Positions 1 to 6,766 of a stretch of DNA of 7,151 nt are shown here, piece after piece (position 1 is the stretch's first letter; each line of letters starts with the position of its first letter). The position numbers and the translations under genes are program-made. The notes under the pieces were generated by a model. The model saw nothing but the letters and a program-made list of their open reading frames with translations, was not told the origin of the DNA and made no database searches. This DNA comes from Candidatus Rokuibacteriota bacterium (GTDB lineage: Bacteria > Methylomirabilota > Methylomirabilia > Rokubacteriales > CSP1-6): positions 1 to 7,151 of the forward strand of contig JACQRS010000225.1 of NCBI GenBank assembly GCA_016206385.1, read 5' to 3'.

Positions 1-242
1 TCCTCATGCTGGACGAGCCGTCGCTCGGGCTGGCGCCGCAGGTGGTGGAGGAGGTGTTCGGAACTCTCGTGCGCATCAACGACGAGGGCATCGCCGTGCT
101 GCTGGTGGAGCAGAACGTCGATTTCGCCCTCACCGTCGACGACCGAGCCTACGTCATGGAGAACGGCCGGATCACCCGCGAGGGCTCCAGCGAGGCCCTG
201 GGGGCGAGCGACGACATTCGAGCAGCCTACCTCGGACTGTGA
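1..242 (+). CDS. livF: Branched-chain amino acid-type ABC transporter ATPase LivF, C-terminal part
   Basis: This is the 3' end of an ATP-binding subunit of a HAAT/Liv-type importer; the start lies before the window. The frame opens with a Walker B motif (LMLDEP, bases 3-20), directly followed by the D-loop SLGLAP. The switch region reads LLVEQN, with Gln where most ABC ATPases have the H-loop His; this is normal for LivF. The end, with AYVMENGRI and a final AYLGL, is the usual LivF C-terminus. It works on the cytoplasmic face, hydrolysing ATP to drive uptake through LivH and LivM. LivG, the partner ATPase, is not in view and would be expected upstream. The stop TGA at 240-242 overlaps a possible GTG start of the next gene, so translation is probably coupled. 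Family assignment is sure; the transported solute is unknown. Confidence 0.95.
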   Translation, partial: LMLDEPSLGLAPQVVEEVFGTLVRINDEGIAVLLVEQNVDFALTVDDRAYVMENGRITREGSSEALGASDDIRAAYLGL

Positions 243-247
243 GGACC

Positions 248-1006
248 ATGGTGAAACTGGACGGGCGGGTGGCGGTGGTGACCGGCGGGCAGCGGGGGCT
301 CGGCAAGGCGATCGTCGAGGAGTTCGCCCGCGAGGGGGCGGTGTGCGTCGTCAACTATCCCGGCGCCGGCGAAGCGCCGGACGCCGAGGCTCTCGTCGCC
401 TCCCTCGTCGCCGGCGGCGGTCGGGCGACGGCAATCCGGGCCGACATTGCGGACTGGGACGCGGCCCACGGCATGGTCGGACGGATCATCGACGCCTACG
501 GCCGCCTCGACATCCTCGTCAACAACGCCGGCATCAACACCTTGAGGACGTGGGAGGATCTCGACCGCGCCAGCTGGGACCGCACGCTCGCCGTCAATCT
601 CACCGGCGTCTTCAACTGCTGCAAGGCGGCGCTGGAGCCGATGAAGCGGCAACATCGCGGCAACATCATCAACATGTCATCCATTGCCGCCTTCATCGGC
701 CGGGGTAACGCCGACTACATCGCGAGCAAGAACGCGTTGCTGGGCCTCACCCGGAGTCTGGCCCGACAGTACGGGCGCGTCGGGATCCGGGCCAACGCCA
801 TCGCACCCGGGTTCCACAACACCGAGATGGTGCGGGAGGCGCTGCGGGCCAAGGAGAGTGCGGACGAGTTCATCAAGCAGGTGCCGCTGGGATTCCTGCC
901 CGAACCGGACAGCATCGGCAAGGCGGCGCTGTTCCTCGCCTCCGACGACTCCTATTACATCACCGGCCACATGCTCGTCGTCGACGGCGGCCTGACGTTG
1001 CGCTGA
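248..1006 (+). CDS. Short-chain dehydrogenase/reductase (SDR), FabG-like
   Basis: This is a classical SDR of about 252 residues, the usual length for the family, expected to be a cytoplasmic NAD(P)-dependent alcohol/ketone oxidoreductase. From ATG 248 the cofactor motif TGGQRGLG is at 12-19, NNAG at 92-95, catalytic Asn117, Ser144, Tyr157 and Lys161 (YIASK), with the usual 13-residue Ser-Tyr spacing. A PGF segment after the active site and a DGG near the end also fit. The end of beta-2 reads VVNY without an acidic residue, which leans towards NADP(H) (inference). ATG 248 was chosen because GAGG lies just upstream (241-244); GTG 239, which overlaps the livF stop as GTGA, is an alternative giving 255 residues. 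It is unusual in lying between livF and livH, suggesting it is co-expressed with the importer and acts on the imported compound or a product of it. Substrate unknown. Confidence 0.93.
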   Translation: MVKLDGRVAVVTGGQRGLGKAIVEEFAREGAVCVVNYPGAGEAPDAEALVASLVAGGGRATAIRADIADWDAAHGMVGRIIDAYGRLDILVNNAGINTLRTWEDLDRASWDRTLAVNLTGVFNCCKAALEPMKRQHRGNIINMSSIAAFIGRGNADYIASKNALLGLTRSLARQYGRVGIRANAIAPGFHNTEMVREALRAKESADEFIKQVPLGFLPEPDSIGKAALFLASDDSYYITGHMLVVDGGLTLR

Positions 1007-1012
1007 GGGCCC

Positions 1013-1879
1013 GTGAGCGCGTTCCTTCAGATCCTGGTCGGCGCCGTGCTGCAGGGGGCGCTCTACACGCTGGGGGCCTTCGGGCTGTCGCTCTCCTTCG
1101 GCGTGCTCAAGATCCTCAACCTCAGCCATGGCGACTTCCTCATGCTCGGCGGCTTCGCCGGGTATTTCGCGTTTTTGTACGGCGGCCTCAACCCGTTCGC
1201 CGCCGCGGTGCTGGTGGCGGTGCTGGTGTTCGGGGCGGGAGTCGGATATTACCGCGCCCTGCTCGCCCGCTTGCCGAGCGGAAGCTTCCGGCGCCTGCTC
1301 GTTTCCTCGGTCATGGTGACGCTGGGCACCGCCCTCGCCATCGAGGACCTCACCTCGTTCCTCTGGGGTGGTGGCTCCACCGGGATCCCGTACCGGATGA
1401 CCAGCCTGGTCTGGGGCCAGACGGTCTTCCCCCTTCTCCGGCTGGTGCTGCTCTTCGCCACGCTGGCCCTCACCCTCATGCTCCACGTCTTCCTGACGCG
1501 GACGTTCCTCGGGCGGGCCATCGTGGCATCGACGATCAACCGCGAAGGGGCGCTCGTCGTCGGGATCGACGTGCGCACCGTGGCGGTGGTGACGTTCGGC
1601 CTCGGCGTCGCCCTGGCCGCCAGCGCCGGCGTATTCTACGCTACCCTCTACACGATCGAGCCGTTCATGGGCCTGGCGCTGACGCTCAAGTACCTCGCGG
1701 TCATCGTGGTGGGAGGGATCGGCAACTTGCCCGGCGCTTTCCTCGGCGGCTTCGTCATCGCCGCCTCCGAGGCCTTCACCGCGCACTACGCGGGGCCGCA
1801 CTGGTCGCCGATGGTCGCGTTCATCATCCTCGTCCTGGCGCTCCTGCTGCGACCGCAGGGGCTGCTGGGCCGGGAGTGA
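1013..1879 (+). CDS. livH: Branched-chain amino acid-type ABC transporter permease LivH
   Basis: This is an inner-membrane permease of the HAAT importer family, 288 residues, close to the usual LivH length. It is strongly hydrophobic with multiple predicted membrane segments. The family signature is seen near the N-terminus at residues 36-47 (NLSHGDFLMLGG), and a later cytoplasmic loop with GID at 184-186 is followed by an Ala/Gly-rich segment. The C-terminus RPQGLLGRE is typical of the family. It would pair with LivM to form the translocation path. The GTG start at 1013 has GAGGG at 1005-1009, overlapping the stop of the preceding SDR, with only 6 bases between the two genes. The TGA stop is shared with a possible GTG start for livM. 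Confidence 0.95.
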   Translation: MSAFLQILVGAVLQGALYTLGAFGLSLSFGVLKILNLSHGDFLMLGGFAGYFAFLYGGLNPFAAAVLVAVLVFGAGVGYYRALLARLPSGSFRRLLVSSVMVTLGTALAIEDLTSFLWGGGSTGIPYRMTSLVWGQTVFPLLRLVLLFATLALTLMLHVFLTRTFLGRAIVASTINREGALVVGIDVRTVAVVTFGLGVALAASAGVFYATLYTIEPFMGLALTLKYLAVIVVGGIGNLPGAFLGGFVIAASEAFTAHYAGPHWSPMVAFIILVLALLLRPQGLLGRE

Positions 1880-1884
1880 CGGGC

Positions 1885-2943
1885 ATGCGGCGGGCCGCCC
1901 TGGTGGTGGCAGTCCCGATCGTGCTGGCCGCCGTCACCCCGTGGCTCGGCAGTCGCTACCACGTCTCCTTCCTGTTCTTCCTCTGCATGGCGGTGGTGCT
2001 GACGGCGACCTACGACATCGGTGCCGGCTACATGGGCTACATCAATCTCGGCCACGGTGCCTTCTTCGGGCTCGGCGCCTACGTCTATGGGCTGACCGTC
2101 ACCCACGGCGGCCCGACGGCGGCGGCCCTCCTGCTCGGGGCGGCCGCCGCCGCGCTCTTCGCTGCGCTGGTGGGCATTCCGCTCTTCCATCTCCGGGGCG
2201 CCTACTTCGCGATCAGCACCTTCGGCATCCTCAAGATCATGGAGATCCTGGCCGCCAATCTCCGCGGCATCACCGGCGGCACCACCGGCCTGAGCATCGC
2301 GCCGACCCGCAGCACGTTCCCGACCTTCTATCTCATGCTCGTCCTCGCCGTCGCCGCCGTGGGCCTCAACGCGTGGATCGCCCGCTCCCGGCTGGGGCTG
2401 GGGCTCCTCGGCATCCGCGAGGACGAGGAGGTCGCCGAGGTTTCGGGCATCGACACCAGCCGCCTCAAGCGGGTCGCGTTCGTGCTGAGCGCCCTGCTGC
2501 CCGGCCTCGCCGGCGGGGTTTACATGTGGCAGATGACCTACGTCGACCCGGCATCGGCCTTCGGGACCTCCGTCAGCTTCGCGCCCATCATCATGGCCGC
2601 CCTCGGCGGCAGCGGCACCGTCGCCGGCCCCGTCGTCGGGGCCGTGTCACTGACGCTCGTGGAGGAGCTGCTGTGGTCACGCCTGGGCTACCTGCAGCTC
2701 GCCATGTACGGAGCGGTTCTCGTCTTCGTCGGCATCTTCATGCCCGGGGGGCTGATGCGGAGCCGCGCGTTCGGTCGCGCGTACGCCGCCCTGGGCCTGC
2801 CCGAGCACTACGGCTACCGGGTGGGGACACGGACAGTCCGGTCCCGGCGGTCACACCCGAGCCCGACTGCGTCAAACTCGTGCCCGGTCCACGCGGCCGA
2901 CAGCGAGCCGGTGGGCGGAGAAGGAAGAGGAGCGGGATCATGA
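1885..2943 (+). CDS. livM: Branched-chain amino acid-type ABC transporter permease LivM
   Basis: This is the second inner-membrane permease of the importer. Numbered from ATG 1885 (352 residues), the LivM signature NLGHGAFFGLGAY is at 54-66, and the cytoplasmic coupling loop GIREDEEVAE is at 176-185, the segment expected to contact the ATPases. Conserved sequence ends around MPGG (286-289). ATG 1885 was preferred because GGAG at 1873-1876 is spaced 8 bases before it; GTG 1876, overlapping the livH stop, would add three residues. Oddly, about 40-50 residues after the normal end are hydrophilic, rich in Arg, Ser and Pro, and unlike a membrane permease; they run to a stop that overlaps the start of the binding-protein gene. 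This tail may come from loss of an earlier stop codon. Confidence 0.94.
   Translation: MRRAALVVAVPIVLAAVTPWLGSRYHVSFLFFLCMAVVLTATYDIGAGYMGYINLGHGAFFGLGAYVYGLTVTHGGPTAAALLLGAAAAALFAALVGIPLFHLRGAYFAISTFGILKIMEILAANLRGITGGTTGLSIAPTRSTFPTFYLMLVLAVAAVGLNAWIARSRLGLGLLGIREDEEVAEVSGIDTSRLKRVAFVLSALLPGLAGGVYMWQMTYVDPASAFGTSVSFAPIIMAALGGSGTVAGPVVGAVSLTLVEELLWSRLGYLQLAMYGAVLVFVGIFMPGGLMRSRAFGRAYAALGLPEHYGYRVGTRTVRSRRSHPSPTASNSCPVHAADSEPVGGEGRGAGS
2824..2845 (+). repeat. GC-rich hairpin upstream of the binding-protein gene
   Basis: Bases 2824-2828 (GGGAC) and 2830-2833 (CGGA) pair with 2837-2840 (TCCG) and 2841-2845 (GTCCC), giving a 9-bp stem with one bulged A (2829) and a 3-base loop. It lies inside the unusual livM tail, 95 bases before the binding-protein start. 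There is no U-run after it, so it is not a classical terminator. It could act as an mRNA-stability or processing element that favours the downstream gene, but short stems arise often by chance in GC-rich DNA. Confidence 0.35.
2928..2932 (+). promoter_or_regulatory. Ribosome binding site of the binding-protein gene
   Basis: AGGAG lies 7 bases before ATG 2940, inside the end of livM. It is among the best Shine-Dalgarno matches in the window and fixes the binding-protein start. A strong site fits the higher amount of binding protein usually needed relative to the permeases. Confidence 0.75.
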
Positions 2944-4118
2944 TCAGAGCCTGTGTCGTCGTCCTCGCGATGGTCCTCACCCTGCTGTCGGCGCCGCCCG
3001 CGCGCGCCCAGGATGCGATCCGCATCGGGATCACCGCCCCGATCACGGGCGGGCTCGCCAACATCTATTCCATCCAGGGCAAGTTGTGGGAGGCCTGGGA
3101 GCAGGCGCAGAACGAGGCCGGTGGGATCTACGTGAAGTCGCTCAACAAGAAGCTGCCCATCAAGATCGTCTACTACGACGACAAGAGCGACCCTAAGGTG
3201 TCGGTGAAGTTCTACGAGAAGCTGATCAACGACGACAAGGTCCACTTCCTGATCGGCCCGCCCGGAAGCCCCATCGCCTTCGGCGCCACCACCGTCGCCG
3301 AGCGCTACAAGTTCCCGATGATCCTCGGCGCCTCCAACGATCCGCAGATCTACAAGCGCGGCTTCAAGTACATCCAGGGCGTGATGGACGTCGGATCCGA
3401 GTGGTCGCGGCTGCTCTTCGACATGCTGGCCAAGCAGAAGCGCGCGAAGACGGCGGCATTCCTCACCGAGGACGTGCTCTACGCCCGTGGCGTGGCCCTC
3501 GGCGCCCGCGAATTCGCGAAGACGGCGGGGATGAAGATCGTCTTCGATCAGACCGCCCCCTCCGACGCCGAGGACTTCACCCCGATCATCACCCAGATGA
3601 AGGCGGCCGCCCCGGACCTCGTCTACGTGGCGACCTTCCCGCCCTTCTACATCAAGTTCGCCAAGCAGGCGGCCGAGCTGGGGCTCCGGCCGCCGGCCCT
3701 CCACTGCTCCACGTGTTCGGCGGCGTCGGTGCGCAACGCGCTCGGGCCGCTGGCCGAGCAGGTCACCGGCGAGGTGTTCTGGGTGCCCGGCATGAAGCTG
3801 GGCGACTACAAGATGCTGGAGGCCACGCTCCAGAAGAGCGGCCTCGACCCAGTCCAGTGGACCTTCGCCCTCATTTCCCTCCCCGCCTTCGAGGTGCTGC
3901 GGGCAGGGATCGAGAAGGCGGGGACGCTCGACCGTGAAGCGGTGTTCCAGGCGGTCAAGAGCATGGAGATCACGACGGTCATGGGCCCCTACCGCGCGAA
4001 GGGCGACGGGGTCGGGACGATCACGCCCTTCCCGATCCAGGTCCAGAACGGCAAGGTCGTCGTGCTCTGGCCGCCGGAGGCGAAGACGGCCGACTACGTC
4101 TATCCCCGGCAGCGCTAG
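2940..4118 (+). CDS. Periplasmic ABC transporter substrate-binding protein (Peripla_BP_6/LivK-like)
   Basis: This is the solute receptor of the importer, 392 residues, of the leucine-type binding-protein family. A signal peptide is clear: Arg near the start, a hydrophobic core at about 5-18, then PPARA with predicted signal peptidase I cleavage after Ala23, leaving a mature end QDAIRIG. The mature protein begins with the family beta strand IRIGITAPITGG. The segment GPPGSP at 106-111 is where family members contact the ligand, followed by ATTVAERYKFPMI. Cys256 and Cys259 form a CSTC pair, the only cysteines in the mature protein. The ATG start overlaps the livM stop as ATGA and has a strong ribosome site. 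The Liv family name does not fix the ligand: relatives bind amino acids, amides, urea or aromatic acids. The neighbouring nitrilase and SDRs hint at a non-amino-acid ligand (inference). Confidence 0.94.
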   Translation: MIRACVVVLAMVLTLLSAPPARAQDAIRIGITAPITGGLANIYSIQGKLWEAWEQAQNEAGGIYVKSLNKKLPIKIVYYDDKSDPKVSVKFYEKLINDDKVHFLIGPPGSPIAFGATTVAERYKFPMILGASNDPQIYKRGFKYIQGVMDVGSEWSRLLFDMLAKQKRAKTAAFLTEDVLYARGVALGAREFAKTAGMKIVFDQTAPSDAEDFTPIITQMKAAAPDLVYVATFPPFYIKFAKQAAELGLRPPALHCSTCSAASVRNALGPLAEQVTGEVFWVPGMKLGDYKMLEATLQKSGLDPVQWTFALISLPAFEVLRAGIEKAGTLDREAVFQAVKSMEITTVMGPYRAKGDGVGTITPFPIQVQNGKVVVLWPPEAKTADYVYPRQR

Positions 4119-4132
4119 ACCGGCGTGCGCGC

Positions 4133-4879
4133 GTGCTCATCCAGGGAAAGGTCGGTCTGATCACGGGAGCGGCGAGCGGGATGGGGAGAGCCGCCTCGCT
4201 GATGTTCGCGCGCGAAGGCGCCCGCCTCGCCTGCGCGGACCTCAACCTCGCCGGCGTCGAGCGCGTCGCCAGCGACATCGCCGGCGCCGGCGGCGAGGCG
4301 ATCCCCTGTCCGCTCGACATCGCGAGCCGGACGAGCGCCCGGGCCGCCGTCGAGCGCACGGTCCGGCGGTTCGGCCGTCTCGATTTCCTCGTCAACTACG
4401 CGGGCGTGTGGGACGGGCGGAACATCGCCGACATCGAGGACGAACACTGGGATCGCGTCCTCGACGTCAATCTCAAGGGAGCCTTCCTCATCTGCCAGGC
4501 AGCAACACCGGTCATGATCGAGCAGCGGTACGGCCGGATCGTCCTCATCGGCTCTATCGCCGCGCGGGTCGGCGGGGAAATGGGCGGGCCCCACTACGCG
4601 GCGTCCAAGGGGGGCGTGATCTCGCTGGGCCGGGCGCTCGCCCGCCGCCTCGGCAAGTACAACATCACCGTGAACACCATCAACCCCGGCCCGGTGGAGA
4701 GCGAGATGACGGCCGGCTGGAGCGCGGAGGCGAAGATGGCCATGGCCCGCATGACGCCACTCGGCCGCATCGGGGTGCCGGACGACATCGTGAGCGCCAC
4801 CCTCTTCCTCGTGTCGGACCTCTCCGGGTGGCTCACGGGCGAGACGCTCGAAGTCAACGGCGGCATATACTTCGGCTGA
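4133..4879 (+). CDS. Short-chain dehydrogenase/reductase (SDR), probably NAD-dependent
   Basis: This is a second classical SDR of 248 residues, clearly different from the one at 248-1006. The cofactor motif TGAASGMG is at 11-18; Asp36 at the end of beta-2 (CADLN) is the residue that normally selects NAD(H) over NADP(H). Active-site residues are Asn113, Ser141, Tyr155 and Lys159 (YAASK); Ser to Tyr is 14 residues, one more than usual. The structural NNAG motif is changed to NYAG (88-91). PGPVESEM and the end EVNGGIYFG are family-typical. The GTG start at 4133, 14 bases after the binding-protein stop, has no convincing Shine-Dalgarno sequence; it was chosen because it places the Rossmann motif at the normal distance. 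Cytoplasmic oxidoreductase on an unknown alcohol or ketone. Confidence 0.92.
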   Translation: MLIQGKVGLITGAASGMGRAASLMFAREGARLACADLNLAGVERVASDIAGAGGEAIPCPLDIASRTSARAAVERTVRRFGRLDFLVNYAGVWDGRNIADIEDEHWDRVLDVNLKGAFLICQAATPVMIEQRYGRIVLIGSIAARVGGEMGGPHYAASKGGVISLGRALARRLGKYNITVNTINPGPVESEMTAGWSAEAKMAMARMTPLGRIGVPDDIVSATLFLVSDLSGWLTGETLEVNGGIYFG

Positions 4880-4884
4880 TCCAC

Positions 4885-4890
4885 GGGAGG
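4885..4890 (+). promoter_or_regulatory. Ribosome binding site of the alpha/beta hydrolase
   Basis: GGGAGG lies 6 bases before ATG 4897, in the 17-base gap after the SDR stop. It decides the start: the open frame itself runs far upstream, overlapping the SDR, but only ATG 4897 has this site and gives a normal-length hydrolase. Confidence 0.75.
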
Positions 4891-4896
4891 ATCCAC

Positions 4897-5688
4897 ATGC
4901 CTCGACGGCCCGCCAACGGGATCCAGCTCTACTACGAAGAGCACGGCAGCGGCGACCCCATCGTCTGCATCGGCGGTCTGGCCGGCGACAGCCGGGCCTG
5001 GAAGGAGACCGTCGACCGCTTCGCCGCCCACCACCGCGTGATCCTCTTCGACAATCGCGGCACTGGCCGGAGCGACCAGCCCGACGGCCCCTACTCGACC
5101 GAGCTCTTCGCCGACGACGCCGCGGCCCTCATGCGGGGGCTAGGCGTGGGGCGCGCCCACATCATCGGGCGGTCGCTCGGCGGGGCCATCGCCCAGCACC
5201 TGTACCTTCGCCATCCGGATCTCGTCCGCAGCCTGGTCCTCGCCTCGTCGTTCGCGCGCGTCCAGCCCTACGGCGACCGCGTCTTCGCCACCTGGCGGGA
5301 GATCGTGAAGACGGCGGGCAAGCCCCTCTTGGCCAAGGTCCAGTCGCTCTTCTTCTTCGCGCCGTCGTTCGTGGAGCGCCAGCCGGTCGTGGTCGACGCC
5401 GCCGAACGGATATTCGTGGAGAACACCCAGCGCGCGGAGGCGTACCTGGCGTCGAGCCTAGCGCTCTCCAATCACGACACGCGGGCCCGGCTCGGCGAGA
5501 TCCGTGCCCCCACCCTCGTCATCGTGGGCAGCGAGGATCTGCTGACGGCGGTGGGGTGCTCCGAGGAGCTGGCGGCGAAGATCCCCGGCGCCCGGCTCAC
5601 GGTCGTCGACGACGCCTCCCATTTCCTCTTCCTGGAGCGGCCCCGGGAGACTCTCGACGGCATCATGTCGTTCATCGCCGCCTGCTGA
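4897..5688 (+). CDS. Alpha/beta fold hydrolase, enol-lactonase/esterase-like
   Basis: This is a 263-residue alpha/beta hydrolase, the usual length of the single-domain family. The triad is complete: nucleophile Ser93 in GRSLGG, acid Asp214 in GSEDLL after the strand APTLVIVG, and His242 in DASHFLFLERP. The segment FDNRGTGRSD at 51-60 is typical of the group that includes 3-oxoadipate enol-lactonase and related esterases. The oxyanion region reads GGLAGD (26-31) in place of the common HG. A helical lid at about 120-190 contains a LFFFAPSF patch that could line the substrate site. No signal peptide is present, so it should be cytoplasmic. It probably cleaves an ester, lactone or thioester intermediate of the pathway; the exact reaction cannot be read from the sequence. 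It lies 16 bases before the nitrilase gene and is probably co-transcribed with it. Confidence 0.92.
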   Translation: MPRRPANGIQLYYEEHGSGDPIVCIGGLAGDSRAWKETVDRFAAHHRVILFDNRGTGRSDQPDGPYSTELFADDAAALMRGLGVGRAHIIGRSLGGAIAQHLYLRHPDLVRSLVLASSFARVQPYGDRVFATWREIVKTAGKPLLAKVQSLFFFAPSFVERQPVVVDAAERIFVENTQRAEAYLASSLALSNHDTRARLGEIRAPTLVIVGSEDLLTAVGCSEELAAKIPGARLTVVDDASHFLFLERPRETLDGIMSFIAAC

Positions 5689-5693
5689 GGGCG

Positions 5694-5700
5694 AAGGAGG
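5694..5700 (+). promoter_or_regulatory. Ribosome binding site of the nitrilase gene
   Basis: AAGGAGG is a near-complete match to the anti-Shine-Dalgarno complement, 4 bases before ATG 5705 and just after the hydrolase stop. It suggests the nitrilase is translated well even though it is late in the operon. Confidence 0.75.
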
Positions 5701-5704
5701 GAGT

Positions 5705-6766
5705 ATGATCACGTACCCGCGCTACAAGGTCGCGGTAGCCCACGTCGCCCCGGTGTTCCTCGACCTTCCGGCCACCGTGGACAAGACCTGCAGCCTCATC
5801 GAGGAGGCGGCGCGGCACGACGCCCAGCTCGTCGCCTTCCCCGAAGCCTACCTTCCTGCCTTCCCGCTGTGGTCAGCCCTTCAGGCGCCCCTCTACAGCC
5901 ACGACTTTTTCGTCCGCCTGGCCGCCTCCGCCGTCACCTGCCCCGGCCCCGAGCTGGCCCGTATCGGCGCCGCCGCCCGGCGGACCGGGATATTCGTCTC
6001 GCTCGGGTTCAACGAGCTGAGCCGCGTCAGCGTCGGCTGCCTCTGGAACTCGAACGTCGTCATCGGCGACGACGGTTCCGTGCTCAACCACCACCGCAAG
6101 CTCGTTCCGACGTTCTGGGAGAAGCTCACCTGGGCCAACGGTGACGGCGCAGGACTGCGCGTCGTCGAGACGCGCCTGGGCCGCATCGGCGTCCTCATTT
6201 GCGGCGAGAACACCAACCCGCTCGCCCGCTACACCCTAATGGCGCAAGGGGAGCAGGTCCACGTCTCCACCTACCCCCCGGTCTGGCCGACGCGCGATCC
6301 GAAGCACGGGGGCAACTACGATCTCGCCTCCGCCATCCGCATACGGGCCGGTGCCCACGCCTTCGAGGCCAAAGCCTTCACCGTGGTGGCCTCCGCGTTC
6401 CTGGACGCGGGGACGCTGGAACACCTCGCCCGCGCCATCCCGGACGCGGGCCGGATCCTCGAGGCAAGCCCGCGGAGTGTGTCGATGGTGCTGGGTCCCA
6501 CCGGGGACCCCGTGAGCGAGATCGCGAGCAACGTCGAGGGGCTGCTCTACGCCGACATCGACCTCAGCGCGTGCGTCGAACCCAAGCAGTTTCACGACGT
6601 CGTCGGCTCCTACAACCGCTTCGACGTCTTTCACCTCACCGTGGACCGCTCCGCCAACCGGCCGATCACCTTCGCGGGTGGCGCGGTCGCGGCGGCGGCG
6701 GAGCCCGCCGCACGGGAGGGCGAGGCCACCGCGCCCGCCGCGATGGAGATCGGCGAACCGCTGTGA
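5705..6766 (+). CDS. Nitrilase-superfamily carbon-nitrogen hydrolase, probable aliphatic nitrilase
   Basis: This is a 353-residue enzyme of the nitrilase branch of the carbon-nitrogen hydrolases, expected to turn a nitrile into a carboxylic acid plus ammonia, or possibly an amide. The catalytic set is complete: Glu47 (FPEAYLP), Lys132 (HRKLVPT), second Glu139 (FWEKL) and nucleophile Cys166 in CGENTNPLARY. The FPEAYLPAFP segment and the WANGDG stretch after the lysine are like those of true nitrilases rather than short amidases, and the length fits. Gly follows the cysteine, where plant and many bacterial nitrilases have Trp. The last 27 residues or so (about 327-353) form a low-complexity Ala/Glu/Pro tail. 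Its presence suggests nitrogen release from the imported compound or a downstream product. The stop overlaps the decayed regulator's GTG. Superfamily is sure; nitrilase versus cyanide hydratase or amidase activity is less so. Confidence 0.92.
   Translation: MITYPRYKVAVAHVAPVFLDLPATVDKTCSLIEEAARHDAQLVAFPEAYLPAFPLWSALQAPLYSHDFFVRLAASAVTCPGPELARIGAAARRTGIFVSLGFNELSRVSVGCLWNSNVVIGDDGSVLNHHRKLVPTFWEKLTWANGDGAGLRVVETRLGRIGVLICGENTNPLARYTLMAQGEQVHVSTYPPVWPTRDPKHGGNYDLASAIRIRAGAHAFEAKAFTVVASAFLDAGTLEHLARAIPDAGRILEASPRSVSMVLGPTGDPVSEIASNVEGLLYADIDLSACVEPKQFHDVVGSYNRFDVFHLTVDRSANRPITFAGGAVAAAAEPAAREGEATAPAAMEIGEPL

Noticed and set aside
677..1801. Long open frame on the - strand opposite the SDR and livH (374 codons)
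   Set aside because: Its product is rich in Arg, Glu, Gly and His with no domain, and the + strand here encodes two clear family members. Long antisense frames are expected in GC-rich genes.
1941..2939. In-frame upstream extension of the binding protein through livM
   Set aside because: The extension is Arg/Pro-rich shadow sequence overlapping livM. The signal peptide and a strong ribosome site fix the true start at 2940.
3507..3518. Perfect 12-base palindrome CGCGAATTCGCG
   Set aside because: It encodes Arg-Glu-Phe-Ala in the binding protein with ordinary codons and has no other regulatory context; most likely chance.
2814..3704. Open frame of 296 codons on the - strand opposite the binding-protein gene
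   Set aside because: Composition is low-complexity Asp/Gly/Leu/Val/Arg without motifs; it mirrors the codon bias of the binding-protein gene.
3934..4896. Upstream extension of the alpha/beta hydrolase frame across the second SDR
   Set aside because: The added residues are Arg-rich shadow of the SDR. ATG 4897 has a good ribosome site and gives a normal-length hydrolase.
6199..6762. Overlapping + frame inside the nitrilase gene
   Set aside because: Only its last part, after GTG 6763, resembles a protein (the decayed regulator). The part inside the nitrilase is Arg-rich shadow sequence.
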